NCBI GenBank assembly: GCA_950295325.1
Contig: OX485805.1
Span: 39,917,501-39,981,500, forward strand
DNA: 64,000 nucleotides
Direction: 5' to 3'
Source: Polytrichum commune
Taxonomy: Eukaryota; Streptophyta; Polytrichopsida; Polytrichales; Polytrichaceae
This document shows, piece after piece, positions 24,280 through 35,784 of the stretch. The notes below the pieces were generated by a model. That model was given only the letters and a program-made list of their open reading frames with translations. It had not been told where the DNA came from and searched no databases. Both the position numbers and the translations under genes were made by a program. Position 1 is the first letter of the stretch. Every line of letters starts with the position of its first letter.

Positions 24280-25617
24280 ATGGAGGGCCCCACAACTCCT
24301 GGAGCATTGTCCTCAAGCGCTTCATTTCGAGAGTCTGATGTGGAGTTCCTGCAAGATAAAGCTAGGGAATGGCTAGAGGCAGTGTTGGAGGAGAAACTTG
24401 ACCCAGAAACCAGCTTACAGGAGTTGTTGGCCGATGGAACTATTCTGTACAGAGTCTCACAGATTATCAAAGAAGAGACTGGACACATAGATGGTTCTCC
24501 TGCTCATGTATTGGCATCTCCAGAAATTCCCAGGAAAAACAGCCTAAAGTATCAACCCTACCCATATGTAGAGGCGTTTCTGAAGGTTTGTAAGGAGGTG
24601 GGGTTGTTGGATGTGGACTTATTCAACCCTTCAGATGCAGTTGACCAGAAGGACATTAGGCATGTGTGTGTCTGCTTGCGAAGGTTGTCAAAGAAAGCAC
24701 GAACACTTAATATTCAAGTGCCTGACTTTGATAACGTGAAGCACACATTAACACCATCTTCACACAAACATCCCATGTCCACTGAAGCTGTGCACCATAT
24801 CCGGGACTCCCTTCAGCAGTCATCTAACAAGCCGACTTCAAGGTTCAGTACAAATGGTGATCTGAATAAAGACACCTCATCAAGTATTGCTGATTTGAGG
24901 AAGGACGAGCCTGATGTCAACTTGGAACCTGGTAGTGATAGTGTTACATTCGAAAAGGTTCACCAGGAACTGGATGAGGCTGCTGAGAAGCGACAACCTA
25001 TTGTTACAGAAGCAAACTTTACTGTGAATGTGGCAGAGCCAGGTGTGGAGGCTATTCCTTCTGTGTCTGAATCTGCAGGGAAGAAGAATGAGGACTTCAC
25101 TGCGGACAATGTGTCTGAACAGAACTCTCATCTTGCAACTGAGCAGCTTGCAAAGGCTAGAAATGCTGAGTCAGTCAGCAAGTCGGAAAGTGAGACCAAC
25201 CTTGTGAGAAAGGCAGGGGAGATGAGAAGTGAGGAAAAAGTGTCAAGCAAAACAACGACATTCTCATCACCACTTGAAGAGAAGACACAGACGAAGCTAA
25301 CAGGAGAGGGTAAGAAAGGGCAGTTCATTACAAAGCCAGAGGCACCAGAGAGGTCAGACGAGGCGAAACCTCGCAAGGGGGGGTTCTCATGGTTACCAAT
25401 GGTGGCAGGAGTAGTTGTTTTTGTTGGTGCCATTGTGGCTATGGTGGTGGTCAGGGAGAGGAGACCTTCCGCAGAGGTGTATGAGGTGAAACCAGGGGAC
25501 ACACTATCTGAGATCTCAAGAAGGTCTGGGAAGTCATCCTGGCAAGAAATAGTGCAAAATAACCCGAAGATTCAAAATCCAAATCTCATCTTTCCGAGTG
25601 AGCGACTCAATCTGTAG
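24280..25617 (+). CDS. Membrane protein with N-terminal CH-like domain and C-terminal LysM
   Basis: An uninterrupted 445-codon frame. Residues about 18-140 are predicted helical and resemble a calponin-homology/CAMSAP-type fold (AREWLEAVLEEKL, LLADGTILYRVSQII, NPSDAVDQKDIRHVCVCLRR). Residues 140-365 are low-complexity, Ser/Lys/Glu-rich and probably disordered. About 370-391 (WLPMVAGVVVFVGAIVAMVV) is a single membrane span followed by RERR. Residues 399-445 are one LysM (VKPGDTLSEISRRSG, then NPNLIFPSERLNL), complete to the stop. There is no N-terminal signal peptide, so it is likely tail-anchored or single-pass with the CH part in the cytosol; the side of the LysM cannot be told. CH domains bind actin or microtubules and LysM binds N-acetylglucosamine polymers, so a cytoskeleton-to-membrane or glycan role is possible but is inference. 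The start is the first ATG after the predicted leader intron. Confidence 0.8.
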   Translation: MEGPTTPGALSSSASFRESDVEFLQDKAREWLEAVLEEKLDPETSLQELLADGTILYRVSQIIKEETGHIDGSPAHVLASPEIPRKNSLKYQPYPYVEAFLKVCKEVGLLDVDLFNPSDAVDQKDIRHVCVCLRRLSKKARTLNIQVPDFDNVKHTLTPSSHKHPMSTEAVHHIRDSLQQSSNKPTSRFSTNGDLNKDTSSSIADLRKDEPDVNLEPGSDSVTFEKVHQELDEAAEKRQPIVTEANFTVNVAEPGVEAIPSVSESAGKKNEDFTADNVSEQNSHLATEQLAKARNAESVSKSESETNLVRKAGEMRSEEKVSSKTTTFSSPLEEKTQTKLTGEGKKGQFITKPEAPERSDEAKPRKGGFSWLPMVAGVVVFVGAIVAMVVVRERRPSAEVYEVKPGDTLSEISRRSGKSSWQEIVQNNPKIQNPNLIFPSERLNL

Positions 25618-26724
25618 AAGTTCACTGTTGATTGTAGTTTCAGGCTGTGTCTTGCTTCCAACTGAAGTCATGCCACACAGACTTGGATTTTAGTGAATAA
25701 GTTATTTGGATCCATTATTAGGAAATTTGATATATTCTGTGTCCTTTTTCATCTTAGTGTACTATTCTGGATTCATGTGAGGACCTGTTTATTATCTCAA
25801 TGGTTTCTCGTCCGTGTGCTCTCGTAAACACAATAGAGAAAGAGAGACAGCTTGAGGATCCTCTTTATGAGCCACAGGTTTTGATTTTTCTGTGTGAAAG
25901 TAAGCTCTTGGGGTTTTGCCCCTTAGTTTCAAACTACGCGGACCAACCATGTAAAAATGTAAAACGGTCCATTATGGTCCTGACCTTTACTTATTAACAA
26001 CCTTATAGCTCATTTTTCAACCTCTACCTCTCACGGTGTTCTTTTGTACCAGACAGTCAAGAAGTGGGTTGAGAAAAGTGCTTAAGATGCTGCAGTTTTG
26101 TATTATAAGGTGTGCCACGGAGACGTTGCTGACCATCCATGGCCTGCTGTGCATTCACAGCTTGGTACGACACTTATATCATACTGTCTCTCCCCCCAGT
26201 CCCATCTCCCAATTGTGATCTTACAGCATTGTCTCAGAGCTCTGTACTTTCCTCATGGAAGAGAGCAAGCAACGTAGACCTAATTAATCCACTGACAACA
26301 AACTGGTGAAATGAGCCTTGGACTTATCCAGGATGTCATTGATATTGTAGTCAAGTTGGATTTATTGTTAGAACCCTGATCACCCTTACCTCTTGTATTG
26401 GTTAAGTTACTAATTGAAAGTGGTTCATGTCATGTTCCTCACAAGAATGTCATTTACATCGTACTTTGATGTAACAACCGGTTTTGAATTGGTATCATCT
26501 TTTTTCTGATACCATTGGGGTGTACATTTTCAGGATTTCACTATATTTGTAAATTTAAAATTTTTACTGGTAAAGGTATGGGTATATGAGAATATTTTTG
26601 TTTTTGATACCATTTGGGTCTTTATACCATCCAAGAACCTCCACATCTAGGGAAAATTTCCCTAGTATCATATGATATTATGATTGTATCGACTCAAATA
26701 ATGACTTTATTTTATTCTCCTAGG
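25618..26724 (+). other. 3' flank of the CH/LysM gene
   Basis: The immediate 3' sequence (to about 25.8 kb) is probably 3'UTR. No canonical AATAAA was pinned down, although AATAAGTTATTT occurs at 25695. Beyond this only short frames are seen, with no recognisable gene. Confidence 0.35.
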
Positions 26725-27050
26725 ATACTAAACATGTGATGGATGGTTGGCAAATCCACAGTGAGGCCATGGCTATTTCTGGCGTCATTTCTGGAGCACG
26801 TTTGAAATATCTTACTCATTTTCAGAGTGAAGATTCTTGTTCTTATGAAATGATTGATATAAGTGTCCCCAAAATTATGTTTGACTTTTGAACCTAAAAT
26901 GAACATGTAGTCTTATAGCTTCAAAACACGGCTTCTTGGTGTCCGTTCTTAGATCCACACCTAATCGCACACCACTCACACATAGGTGTTCAGTTAAGAT
27001 AAGTAACTGGAGTAGGACCGTTTTACCTCACCTAATTCCTAAATGCCTTG
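26725..27050 (+). repeat. Dispersed repeat family A, copy
   Basis: Landmarks in order: GTTGGCAAATCCACAGTGAG, TTCAGAGTGAAGATTCTTGT, TTGGTGTCCGTTCTTAGATC and ACATAGGTGTTCAGTTAAGA, then AGTAACTGGAGTAGG. It matches the copies at 39.5 and 47.9 kb. Ends approximate. Confidence 0.55.
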
Positions 27051-30000
27051 AGTGCACCTCTGCATGCCTTTTTATAAGGAGTTTTGGCTTCGTGGACTCG
27101 AATCAACTTCATTTCATTTCATTGAAGAGGGAGTCGGGGCATCATCACAGCATTTAGACTCGCCAGAATTCAGGAAGGCCATAACTCTACTCTGGTACGT
27201 ACCATTTGGTTCCTAGTACATACATATGCTCCTGGCCAGATGACAGATTCACTGCACGTATCCACAAAAAAACTTTCAATGCAGAGTTTCATAATGTTCA
27301 AGACACATTAATCTCAACGCACTGACATCCATAATGAAAGACAAGAGAATGGTTGACAGATTCGTGTTTTTGTTTATAAGTGCCGAACTCAATTTCTCTT
27401 TATAGGCCAGGCTTTTGATAAGATTGTAAGGTACAGGGCAGTTTTTTGTTAAAATAAATTAAAAAAAAATTGTCATCCCTCCTCCCCACTCCCCCCCTAA
27501 GAACATGCAAGCCACAGGGAAGTGACCATATCATATACATACACAATTACGAGCAAATGGGCATAATTGTAAAGAAAGTATGGCAATGAAAGTATGGCAA
27601 TGATTCAACAATGTCTTTGGTCAGCAAGTGGTGATATGTTCCTTGCAGGAGTAGAGTGGAACCGCCTATTTCCGATTTGGATTCCATCGGGAATTTTATT
27701 TTTTATTTTTTATTTTTTAAAATTTTATGATGATGATCAACACCCTTCTTGCCAACTTGTACACCAAGAGTTCCTTGGTTTCTAAGTCTCCAACTTCAGT
27801 TATGGTATCACCAGGGAATTGATAGTGGCATGACACATGTCCCTGGTTTTGAGTGCTAAAGTGAGGAGGAATTTGTCTCAAAATGAGTGGTTATGGCAGG
27901 TCTAGAACATTGGTAATGTGTTTGGGTCAACTTTTTGGTTCAAAAACTTATAGAAATTTCAATTTCAAGAAATAAAATTATCAAAAACTTGTAATCCTCC
28001 TAATTTCTACCTCCTACAAGGGACAAATTCGCACCGCCTTTACTTCTCCAGAACTGGCACAAAATCTCTTAAGTGATTAGATATGAGCGGCTCTACCTTA
28101 GTGCTAGTTGTGACTACATAGAAAAGAGAGAGTGAAATAATTGGTGAATTTAAGCAATTTGCATATTGACCTTTGTGGTCAAATTTTTTAACAAGCATGA
28201 ACTACTATGATAGTTGCAATAAAGTTGCCCCATGCTAATTTATCAACATTCCCCATCATTTGCAATATTTATCTCTGCAATAACAAAAGACAAAGTTTTT
28301 TTATTTTGGGAGGGGGGGGGGGGTTGTTGTTCTCATTATACATATGATCAACAAAGTAAATTCCTTTGTGATCTGATTTTGACCCCAAGGTAATTTGTAT
28401 GGGGTAAAGAGGCAACCTAATTGCACATACCATTGGAGATATTTTCAAAAATTTGATTATCCAAGTTTGGAATAAGTCCCATAGGGGAATGGAATCCCAA
28501 CCCAAAATGGCTATGCCCATGACAATGTGAAACAACCTGCAAAACCCAACCACATTAGTATCCACAAACAAGCCCACAATTAGTCATTACTCTTAACTTA
28601 ACCATGAAGCAAATTGTTGTTGTAGGTTTAAGGTCGAGGCATCCATAGTTGACCAAACCCATTTAACTGCTCACTAGGGTCATGTAATGTCGACATAGAT
28701 GAGATCTATGTTTTTTAGGTGAACAAAATTAAAGTTTAGAGTAGAGGCACCCATAACCAATCACCGAAGAGATTCTACGTCAAATTTGGAGAAGTATAAG
28801 GTGGTGTAATTTTTTCCCGTGTAGGAAGATAGAAATAAGAAGGACTACAATTTTTTTTGGTAATTTTACTCCTTAAATTGAACTTATTGTGATTTTTTAA
28901 GCCAAAAGTTGGCCCGTACATATTACCAATGTCTAGAGTCCACCATAACCCCTCATTTTAACCACTCATTCCTCCTCACTTTAGCACTCATATTAGGACA
29001 TGTGTCATGGCACTATTGGTTCCAGCCCCATCAAAATTTAATCCTAGCCTGATCGAAATTGTGGTACACTATGAATTGCTAATGGGGTCCTGATCGGGAA
29101 TAGGTGCCTCTACTACATGTGGTGGTCACTTGTGATTGATTACCCCCATAAGAGTTTTGACAATCATTGTAGCCAAAGAGCAACATTGAGATGAGCGGTT
29201 ATGGATTAACCTATAGATCAACTATGCGCACCTCTAAAATTCACGCTTCGAACTTTGTAGCAATTTCCATATCCATGAATTTACAAAAAAAAAAAAAAAA
29301 AAAACCCTGCAATCTCCTTAGAATTTGTTTCTCTTCGCAAGAAAAATAATTCACGGCTATTACTCCTCCTAAACCTATGCAAACTCTCTTATTTTTTTAA
29401 GTTCTAAATTCCTCAACTATTCTTTAATGTGGAGCTCCAATATGCTTCGGTAATCAACTCCTGAGCTCTCCCACACACTCAATGGCGAAGGGTGCTAATT
29501 TATATCCAGATTGGAACCTACTTGAAGTAAATGCGATGGACACTGGGGAAACTTGGTGTAGCCATAAACGTAAATTCCTTATACCATATATTAAAAGTGC
29601 TGAATAATTCCAGCTCGGAATGCTTTACAAGAATATATGGCAGTTGAGTGAAGTGTGGGAAAAAAAGCTCACCACTTGGACTGCTGATCACTCCCACTAA
29701 CCTCAACTCATAACTCTCACAAATTGCAGCATGCACCTGCAAATGGAACTCTGGCACTCCAGAATACACCTTGTGAAATTTCAGGTGTAAGGATATCTCA
29801 TAGACATCCACAAGCAACTACACGAAACTGCAAAACTATATCTCCATAGCTACAAGCTGAACTCCGAACTTCAGAGGTTGTCATCTTCCCCATATCTTGT
29901 GTCTTTCGCAGAAGGTCTGTAGAAGGTACATGTGTTTTTGCCTTGCTTAAATTTTTGTTGTTTTATTGACTTCACTATAGAGTCATGGGCATTTTTGGCC

Positions 30001-30985
30001 CATGACTGTGTCCTTAAAATAAATGGGTGGAGAGTGTATCCGTGCTTATTTTATTCATCGTTTAGGAATGTACTGTCAAGACTATGGACATAGATTGTGA
30101 GTATCTATGATGACATGAATCACAGTATGTTACCAAATCGAAGTGCAAATGTGGAGATTGGGGATTTGTTTGTCGGTTTTATTTCCCTTGATACATTACC
30201 GTGAATTGATTCATTGGGTACAGCCTCACGCACATAGCACCTTGTTTTTGGTGTGTCTTTGTGTACCTTGGTACCATTGGAAAGCTTTGAATGAGGAAGA
30301 GGGATATTGCAACAGTTTTTGGGCAGTTGCACAATTGAAGCACCTTGAAATTCGAGGCTTTTTAATGCGTATTGATGCAAGAGTTAGCACTAAATTCACT
30401 AAAATCAAAATACAAGCCCCAAAGTCTAGAAGATCCCTTTGCAACATACAGATAGTTGGGTTAGCTTATCCATTGAGTCCTCAAAGCGAGTCCCTATATT
30501 TACCATTCCCAACTCCCATACCCATGACTAAAAACACCTGTTCATTGAAACTTTAATTTGCTTCAATTCAGAGACTACAATTTTGGACAAAGGAAGTGGC
30601 CAGATTCTTAGGTATATGAAGATGAAACATGTCACCATCTAAAACTCCAAGAAGCCCTCCCAGACTTTCTGGAAAGATACAAGATTCCTGAAAGAGGTTT
30701 ACTGCTGAGAAGAAGCACGTTTTGATTCAAGCTGAATGCAAGCACTGGAAGTTTCTAGAAGGCATTTCATTGTTGCCTCTGAGAAACAATGGTTACAATG
30801 TTTGGGGATAAATGTGGCATCTTTGCATTGATCTCATGTGAGATTATTGGCAATTAGAACTATTACTCATGGTGGCCACTAGGATTGCCTTCAATAGGAT
30901 CCTGAGCCACCAAAAAAATAGATGATTACACTAAAGAGGGGCTTTCAGAGCCAGACTATACAGCAGCCAACCATATCCTTCTATA
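27051..30985. other. Intergenic, no gene seen
   Basis: Only short frames, none with a recognisable domain (the longest is 30143-30556 on +, 137 codons, low complexity). Homopolymer tracts occur at 28308-28322 (G) and 29284-29303 (A). 29.4-31.0 kb is somewhat less AT-rich and could hold decayed genic sequence related to the sigma-factor copy just downstream. Confidence 0.35.
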
Positions 30986-30989
30986 AAAA

Positions 30990-31250
30990 ATCAACACGCT
31001 GCAAATTCATCCTTCTGCCACAAAAGCAAGGAGTCTTATTGAAACTATGCAAAACTCAGAGCTCGCTCAACCAGATTTCTTCACCACAGCACAATCTGCT
31101 CCTTAATCAAGAAGGTATTGAATGGGAAGTATTGTCTGTTGCGTGCTGTTGAATCCTCAGAATCCCACTAAACCCTTCTTGGCAAAGCCCAAAATTCTGA
31201 TGTGCCAAAGAATGCAGAAGCTGGAAATTCGCTTCGACCTTGTTGCTTGT
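30990..31250 (-). pseudogene. Decayed copy of sigma-factor exon 5
   Basis: The minus-strand translation contains NKVEANFQLLHSLAHQ and then LCQEGFSGIL, matching MVEANLRLVHSLAHQ and LCQEGVLGLL of the intact sigma gene. At nucleotide level, + strand 30999-31242 runs parallel to 33177-33451 (shared AAATTTCTTCACC/AGATTTCTTCACC, TTCATCCTT, TGCCAAGGAATG-like blocks) with deletions and frameshifts. It is in the same orientation and about 2 kb downstream of its parent exon. No other exons are visible around it, so this is a partial segmental copy that no longer codes. An intact tandem paralogue would have left more exons. Confidence 0.75.
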
Positions 31251-31489
31251 CCTCTTTTTCCAACCTATACGCAATGTATTATCAGTCCACACAATATACT
31301 CCAGACTCACAATAAAGTCATTGACCAAATTCACAGATTGAGATGGAAGTTTTTTCCCAAATAGAACAAGGGGATGTGACATTTGTCAACATCGGCAGGA
31401 AGAAAGGGACTTGTATATGGCAAGCAGGCTTTAAATGGACGCTTTTTAGCTCTGTCCCGACTTCTAGTATGCAAAGCATGCAATTAGTG

Positions 31490-31795
31490 TGAGATGATTG
31501 CCAATTCCAAGTGGTGTCCGTAGCCATTTTCCTCATAATTTTTGGAGCTCATATGTATATCTTCTTCATTGTCAATGTGAAGATTCTTTAGCTCATGAAA
31601 TGGTGATATAGGTCCCACCAATTATGTTGACTGTGAAGTCTAGACTTGTTAACAAACTTTGAACAGTAATCCAATCTCTTTTCAACAATTGTCTTTTTGG
31701 TGTCCATTCTTAGATCCACACCCCGCTCAAATATAGCTGTCTGATTAAAAAAAGTGACCATGAAAAGCCTGCTTTACCTTACATGGAGATTTGCA
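31490..31795 (+). repeat. Dispersed repeat family A, copy
   Basis: Contains GTAGCCATTTTCCTCAT, TGGAGCTCAT, GTCAATGTGAAGATTC, AATTATGTTGACTGTGAAG, TTGGTGTCCATTCTTAGATC and CACACC in the family order. It abuts the 3' end of the sigma-factor gene, whose stop codon is at 31836-31838. Confidence 0.6.
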
Positions 31796-31835
31796 GTGAT
31801 AGGATGACATTTTTGGGAAGGTTTTCCATTGCAGT

Positions 31836-34800
31836 CTACTTCCAAAGACTGTCGTTAAGGTAGTCCATAAATGCATCATCTGTCACTGATTCTCGCAAGC
31901 TCTTCAATGCGCCCTTCTCTGTATTCCGTATCGTTTCATAAGTGACCCCAAGCACTTTTGCGACTTCGGACCTCGACAATGGAGGTTTGTTGCCAAGGCC
32001 GTAGCGCAAATGCATGATTTGTTGCTCTCGAGGTTTCAGTGTCTCAATCGCCCGTGCCACTTCTTTTCTTTGTTCAACGTCCCGGACACACAGCCAAGGT
32101 TGCAATGATGGGGTGGTGTCAACCAGCTGCCGGAATGAAGGGTTGTGTCCGTCATCACCCACATTTTGATCAGCTGATACAGAAAGTGTGAGTGTTAATA
32201 AGCTTTGGAAATAATAACAGTTGAGAAACATGTGTGTGTACCTTCAGAGTGGGTCCAAGACCAAAGAAAGTCCAAAAGTGAGCGATCCTATTGGTCAAGA
32301 GAAAAATTCTGGACCCAAGAACTTTGCACTAGGTATGCCTAAGACCACCAAGAAATAGAACTGCCTTTGACATATGTTTGATGCTACACATGTTTGAGTT
32401 TGTTTTCTTGGTTGGTTTCTATATCAGATAGTAGTCATGTAAGAAAACCGTAGGGCTACTTTCATGAGGGCCAAGTGCCATGACCATGAAAGTGTGAGGG
32501 CCCTTGAAACTCATCCAAAGGCTATAGCCTGGAAAATTGACATGAAATTTTGTGTGGTAACAGGCCTTCAAGTGTACTGTTAAGACATACATGACTGGGC
32601 TCTAAATTGAATGCTATTTCATTACCATCCAATTCATGTGGGCCCTTCTACACATTAAGTTATGTAAAATCAAGGGTGTGAGATTTTGAAGTGTCTTGGT
32701 CTCCTGGTTTTGTGTTAGTCCTACCCTTTTGAGACCATTAAACAATATCCATTGCATGACATATTTTAATCCATGAAGGGTTTTCACCCATTCAAACCTC
32801 CTTGGTACCTTATGCACTCAAGCTCTAGTGTAGAGTTAAGTAGGACGATCTCAACATTTTCCACCAATGAAAGATTTTAGATTTCAATGTCATGGGCCCT
32901 CAAGCTCTACTGTAAAGTGCCCCTTAATTCAATCAAAGACAAACTTCAGACAATTATAAGTGATAATGTTCTAATATACTTTAGCACAAACCAATGCCAG
33001 CTGCAAATATGGATGAAGGTACATGGTGAGCGTGAAAGTGAAAAGAAAAACAGACCTGATGCATCCAGTGATTTCACTGGCACTGTGATGCGGAAAACAT
33101 CTTGTACTCTCTTGGCATCCACTTCAGAGACTTCCACAAGCTCATCAAGTGTAGGTTTTCTACCATGTTCCTGTTCGAATTCATCCTTGTGCCGTAAAAG
33201 CAGAGACACAGTTCTTGGGACACTCTGTGCCATCCTCAAGGCTCGGCCAAATTTCTTCACCGCACCACCCATCTGCTCCTTCACCCAGAAGAATGCGTAT
33301 GATGAGAATTTAGTCTGTCGTGTGCAGTCAAACCGTTCAGTGCTCTTCAGAAGCCCCAAAACCCCTTCCTGACAGAGCTCTGTGTGAGAGAGTCCCTGAC
33401 CATGGAACTGGTGTGCCAAGGAATGCACGAGGCGGAGATTTGCTTCCACCATCTTCCTCTTTGCCGCTCGACCTCTTCCCATCCTACAGTTTTTCATTGA
33501 ACCTTAAAGGTCACAAGATGTTTCATAAAAATTTGAGATGACTTAGGGTGGATTTACACTAGGGTGCAAGACCAAAGAAATTCCAAGATCGAGTGATCCT
33601 ATTGGTTGAGAGAACTTTTTGGGACCCAGACAAAAGGCCAACCATCCAATAACCCGGGAGAACCGACTGCAAGTTACAAATGGACTGGTTGAGTTTGAGA
33701 AATAACGAGTTCAAATTCAAGACCTCAGGAAAATTACAGATCCATTTAGAGTAATTTACAGAAGATTACTCAATCTGATAAAAAGAAACTGAAATATGTC
33801 ATCATGTAACCGGTTGGTCTTGAAAACACTAGGATGTCAACCGATTATGCCCAAAAACCTTCCCGGACACTGCAACCAACCACAAGACATTGTGATCCGG
33901 GTAACAGATTTTATAAACCACATCAGAACCTTATTTGAAAATTCTATAAATTCGACCAAGTGCACAGACTATATTGAAGGTAGTACCTAGCAAAAAGGCG
34001 GAGTACACTTATCCCCACAGAGTCCGCCCATTCTTGCTCTGTTGGTAAGCGACCAAGTTGCTCTTCTAATTCTGATCTCTTGGCCTCCAGAGTGAGCAGA
34101 TCCTAAACATTCAAAAAACCAAACGTCCATACATTTCAGGTTGTGATAGTGGTTAATACAACCTATCAATTCTCAAATTGGAAAATGCACTAGATTGCTA
34201 ATGCTCTCTATTTTGCAAGTTATACCTGCACATATGCTGTGTATGTGGCTTCATCTTCAGCTGTCAATGGTGGTTGATAGCCAGCAACACCTGCCCAAGA
34301 GTCTGATGTCCATCTTCCGGCTGTCTCTAGGTCCAAATCCTTGTCTGATGACTGTGAATCCAAGTTTTCTGATTGTGCAGCATCTGAAAACTGATTTTTT
34401 TCTGAAGCATTCATACATACAGAAAACACAACATTATTATTCTCACCTGGTGTCTTATACCAAACACAGAGACCTAAAATGTTGGTAGCAGGACAGGGGC
34501 AATGAGCTATAAACCCTAACCCTGGGTGATGGCTGCTACAAAGGGAAAATTATGACATTATGGTTCTCTCCTAATGTCTTAGACCAAACACTGCAAACAA
34601 AAATTGGTGAGCAGGACAACGGCAATGAGCTATAAAAACCCTGGATAATGGACGCTGCAAAGGGAAGATTGAATATCAACTCCCACAGATTGATTTTTCT
34701 GTCTGACTTTCCATTCATACATACAGGAGTACATCATTATTACTCTCCCCTAACGTCTTATACCATACACGAAGATGAAAAATGTTGATCAGCAGGACAG

Positions 34801-35784
34801 GTGCAATGAACTATATTAACCCTAAACCCTGGATAATGGACGATGCAAAGGGAAAATTGAGTATCGATTCATGCAGATTAATTATCCGACCGACAGTGCA
34901 TTCATACATACATGAGTACGGATCATAGTTCTCCCATAATGTCTTATACCACACACTGCGAACGAAAATAGGTCGGCAGGACAGGGGCGGTGAGCCGTAA
35001 ACCCTAATCCCTAAACCCTGGGTAATGAACGCTGAAAAGGAAATTTGCATACCAATTCCTGCAGAGGATTCTTCATTTCCGATTGACGGTGCGTCCACGG
35101 TGGTGTTCACAGCCCGGCATGAGATCACAGGTCTTCGGGAGTCTTGCCCACAAGCTCCAACCTAGAAGAACACACAATCAAAAACCTTAGACCCTCCTAT
35201 TCGAGCTTTTCAGACAATGTGCTCATTGTTGCCAGGCATAAGTCCTCAATCCTGTTGCAGGTATAGAACCTACAACGGAAAGAAAAAAATTAAGCACATA
35301 GAAAGCCTCCACTTATTGATGAGAGAAATATATGCTTGCAATTCTTTCTTCCCAAAACATCGTGAGGCAATTTTGATAACAAGAGGATAGAGATGAAAAA
35401 CAGAGGATAATCTTGCAAACTCCACAACCACAGTGCACTTTGCAACACTGCTTCTGAGTCAGTGCCCGCAGCTGGAGTTAGCCCCTTCAAGATCTTCTCT
35501 GCTCAATTGCAACCTGCAATCGTATAGGCAATGTGGATAGTCTGGACCCTTTCAAGAGCGCACAAACAAGTTGGGCAATTGGAGAATGCGACAAAGTGAA
35601 GTGACAGGAGGTTATGTCGACTTACAGAAGAAACGCCAGCCCCGCAATTCTGATTTCTCCTTCTTCCCCCTCCGACAGCGACCAGGCACTCCTTGTTGGT
35701 TTCTACAGCATTACTCCCGCCACGGCGTGTCTCCACTCTTCCCAGACCCAAGCTCACGGCGCCATGGCCGACGAGACACTCCAT
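31836..35784 (-). CDS. Plastid-type RNA polymerase sigma-70 factor
   Basis: Six predicted coding exons on the minus strand: 35784-35626, 35161-35053, 34401-34226, 34102-33987, 33483-33056 and 32173-31836. All introns have GT-AG ends and the exons sum to 1326 nt, giving an uninterrupted 441-residue protein. The N-terminus is Arg/Ser-rich with a VISCRA motif (about residue 66), fitting a chloroplast transit peptide. Region 1.2 is about 133-187 (LEEQLGRLPTEQEWADSV). Region 2 is about 188-275 (MVEANLRLVHSLAHQF, LCQEGVLGLLKS, FSSYAFFWVKEQM), and region 3 about 276-345. Region 4 is about 361-425, with the helix-turn-helix at 395-422 (LSRSEVAKVLGVTYETIRNT). Such factors direct the bacterial-type plastid polymerase to promoters. 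Promoter-contacting segments are unusual: AYWWIRQ of typical factors is AFFWVKE here, TIRLP is ALRMA, and RERVRQIE is TYETIRNTE. The subgroup (SIG1-6) is not assigned. Confidence 0.88.
33655..33920 (+). repeat. Dispersed repeat in sigma intron 4, shared with 49.8-50.05 kb
   Basis: In the intron 33484-33986 the blocks GGGAGAACCGAC, GGTTGAGTTTGAGAAATAA, CATGTAACCGG and TATGCCCAAAAAC recur in the same order and orientation at 49791-50050. It is non-coding; it could be a solo LTR or other transposon fragment, but termini were not found. Confidence 0.6.
34408..35065 (-). repeat. Tandem repeat filling sigma intron 2
   Basis: About four copies of a roughly 150-190 bp unit, starting near 34408, 34550, 34708 and 34902. 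They are recognisable by CATTCATACATACA, GTCTTATACCA, GCAGGACAGGGGC and AACCCTGGGTAATGAACGC-like blocks. The last copy runs up to the exon 2 donor. Telomere-like CCCTAA/CCCTAAA units occur inside some copies. The array fills most of the intron between exons 2 and 3. Confidence 0.7.

Noticed and set aside
34990-35025. Telomere or subtelomere signal (CCCTAAACCCT)
   Set aside because: Only a few units within intronic tandem copies. This is an interstitial telobox-like motif, not a telomeric array.
35290-35490. An additional sigma-factor exon on the minus strand
   Set aside because: An open stretch (TPAAGTDSEAVLQSALWLWS) is present, but no in-phase donor or acceptor joins it to exons 1 and 2, whereas those two join directly in phase 0.
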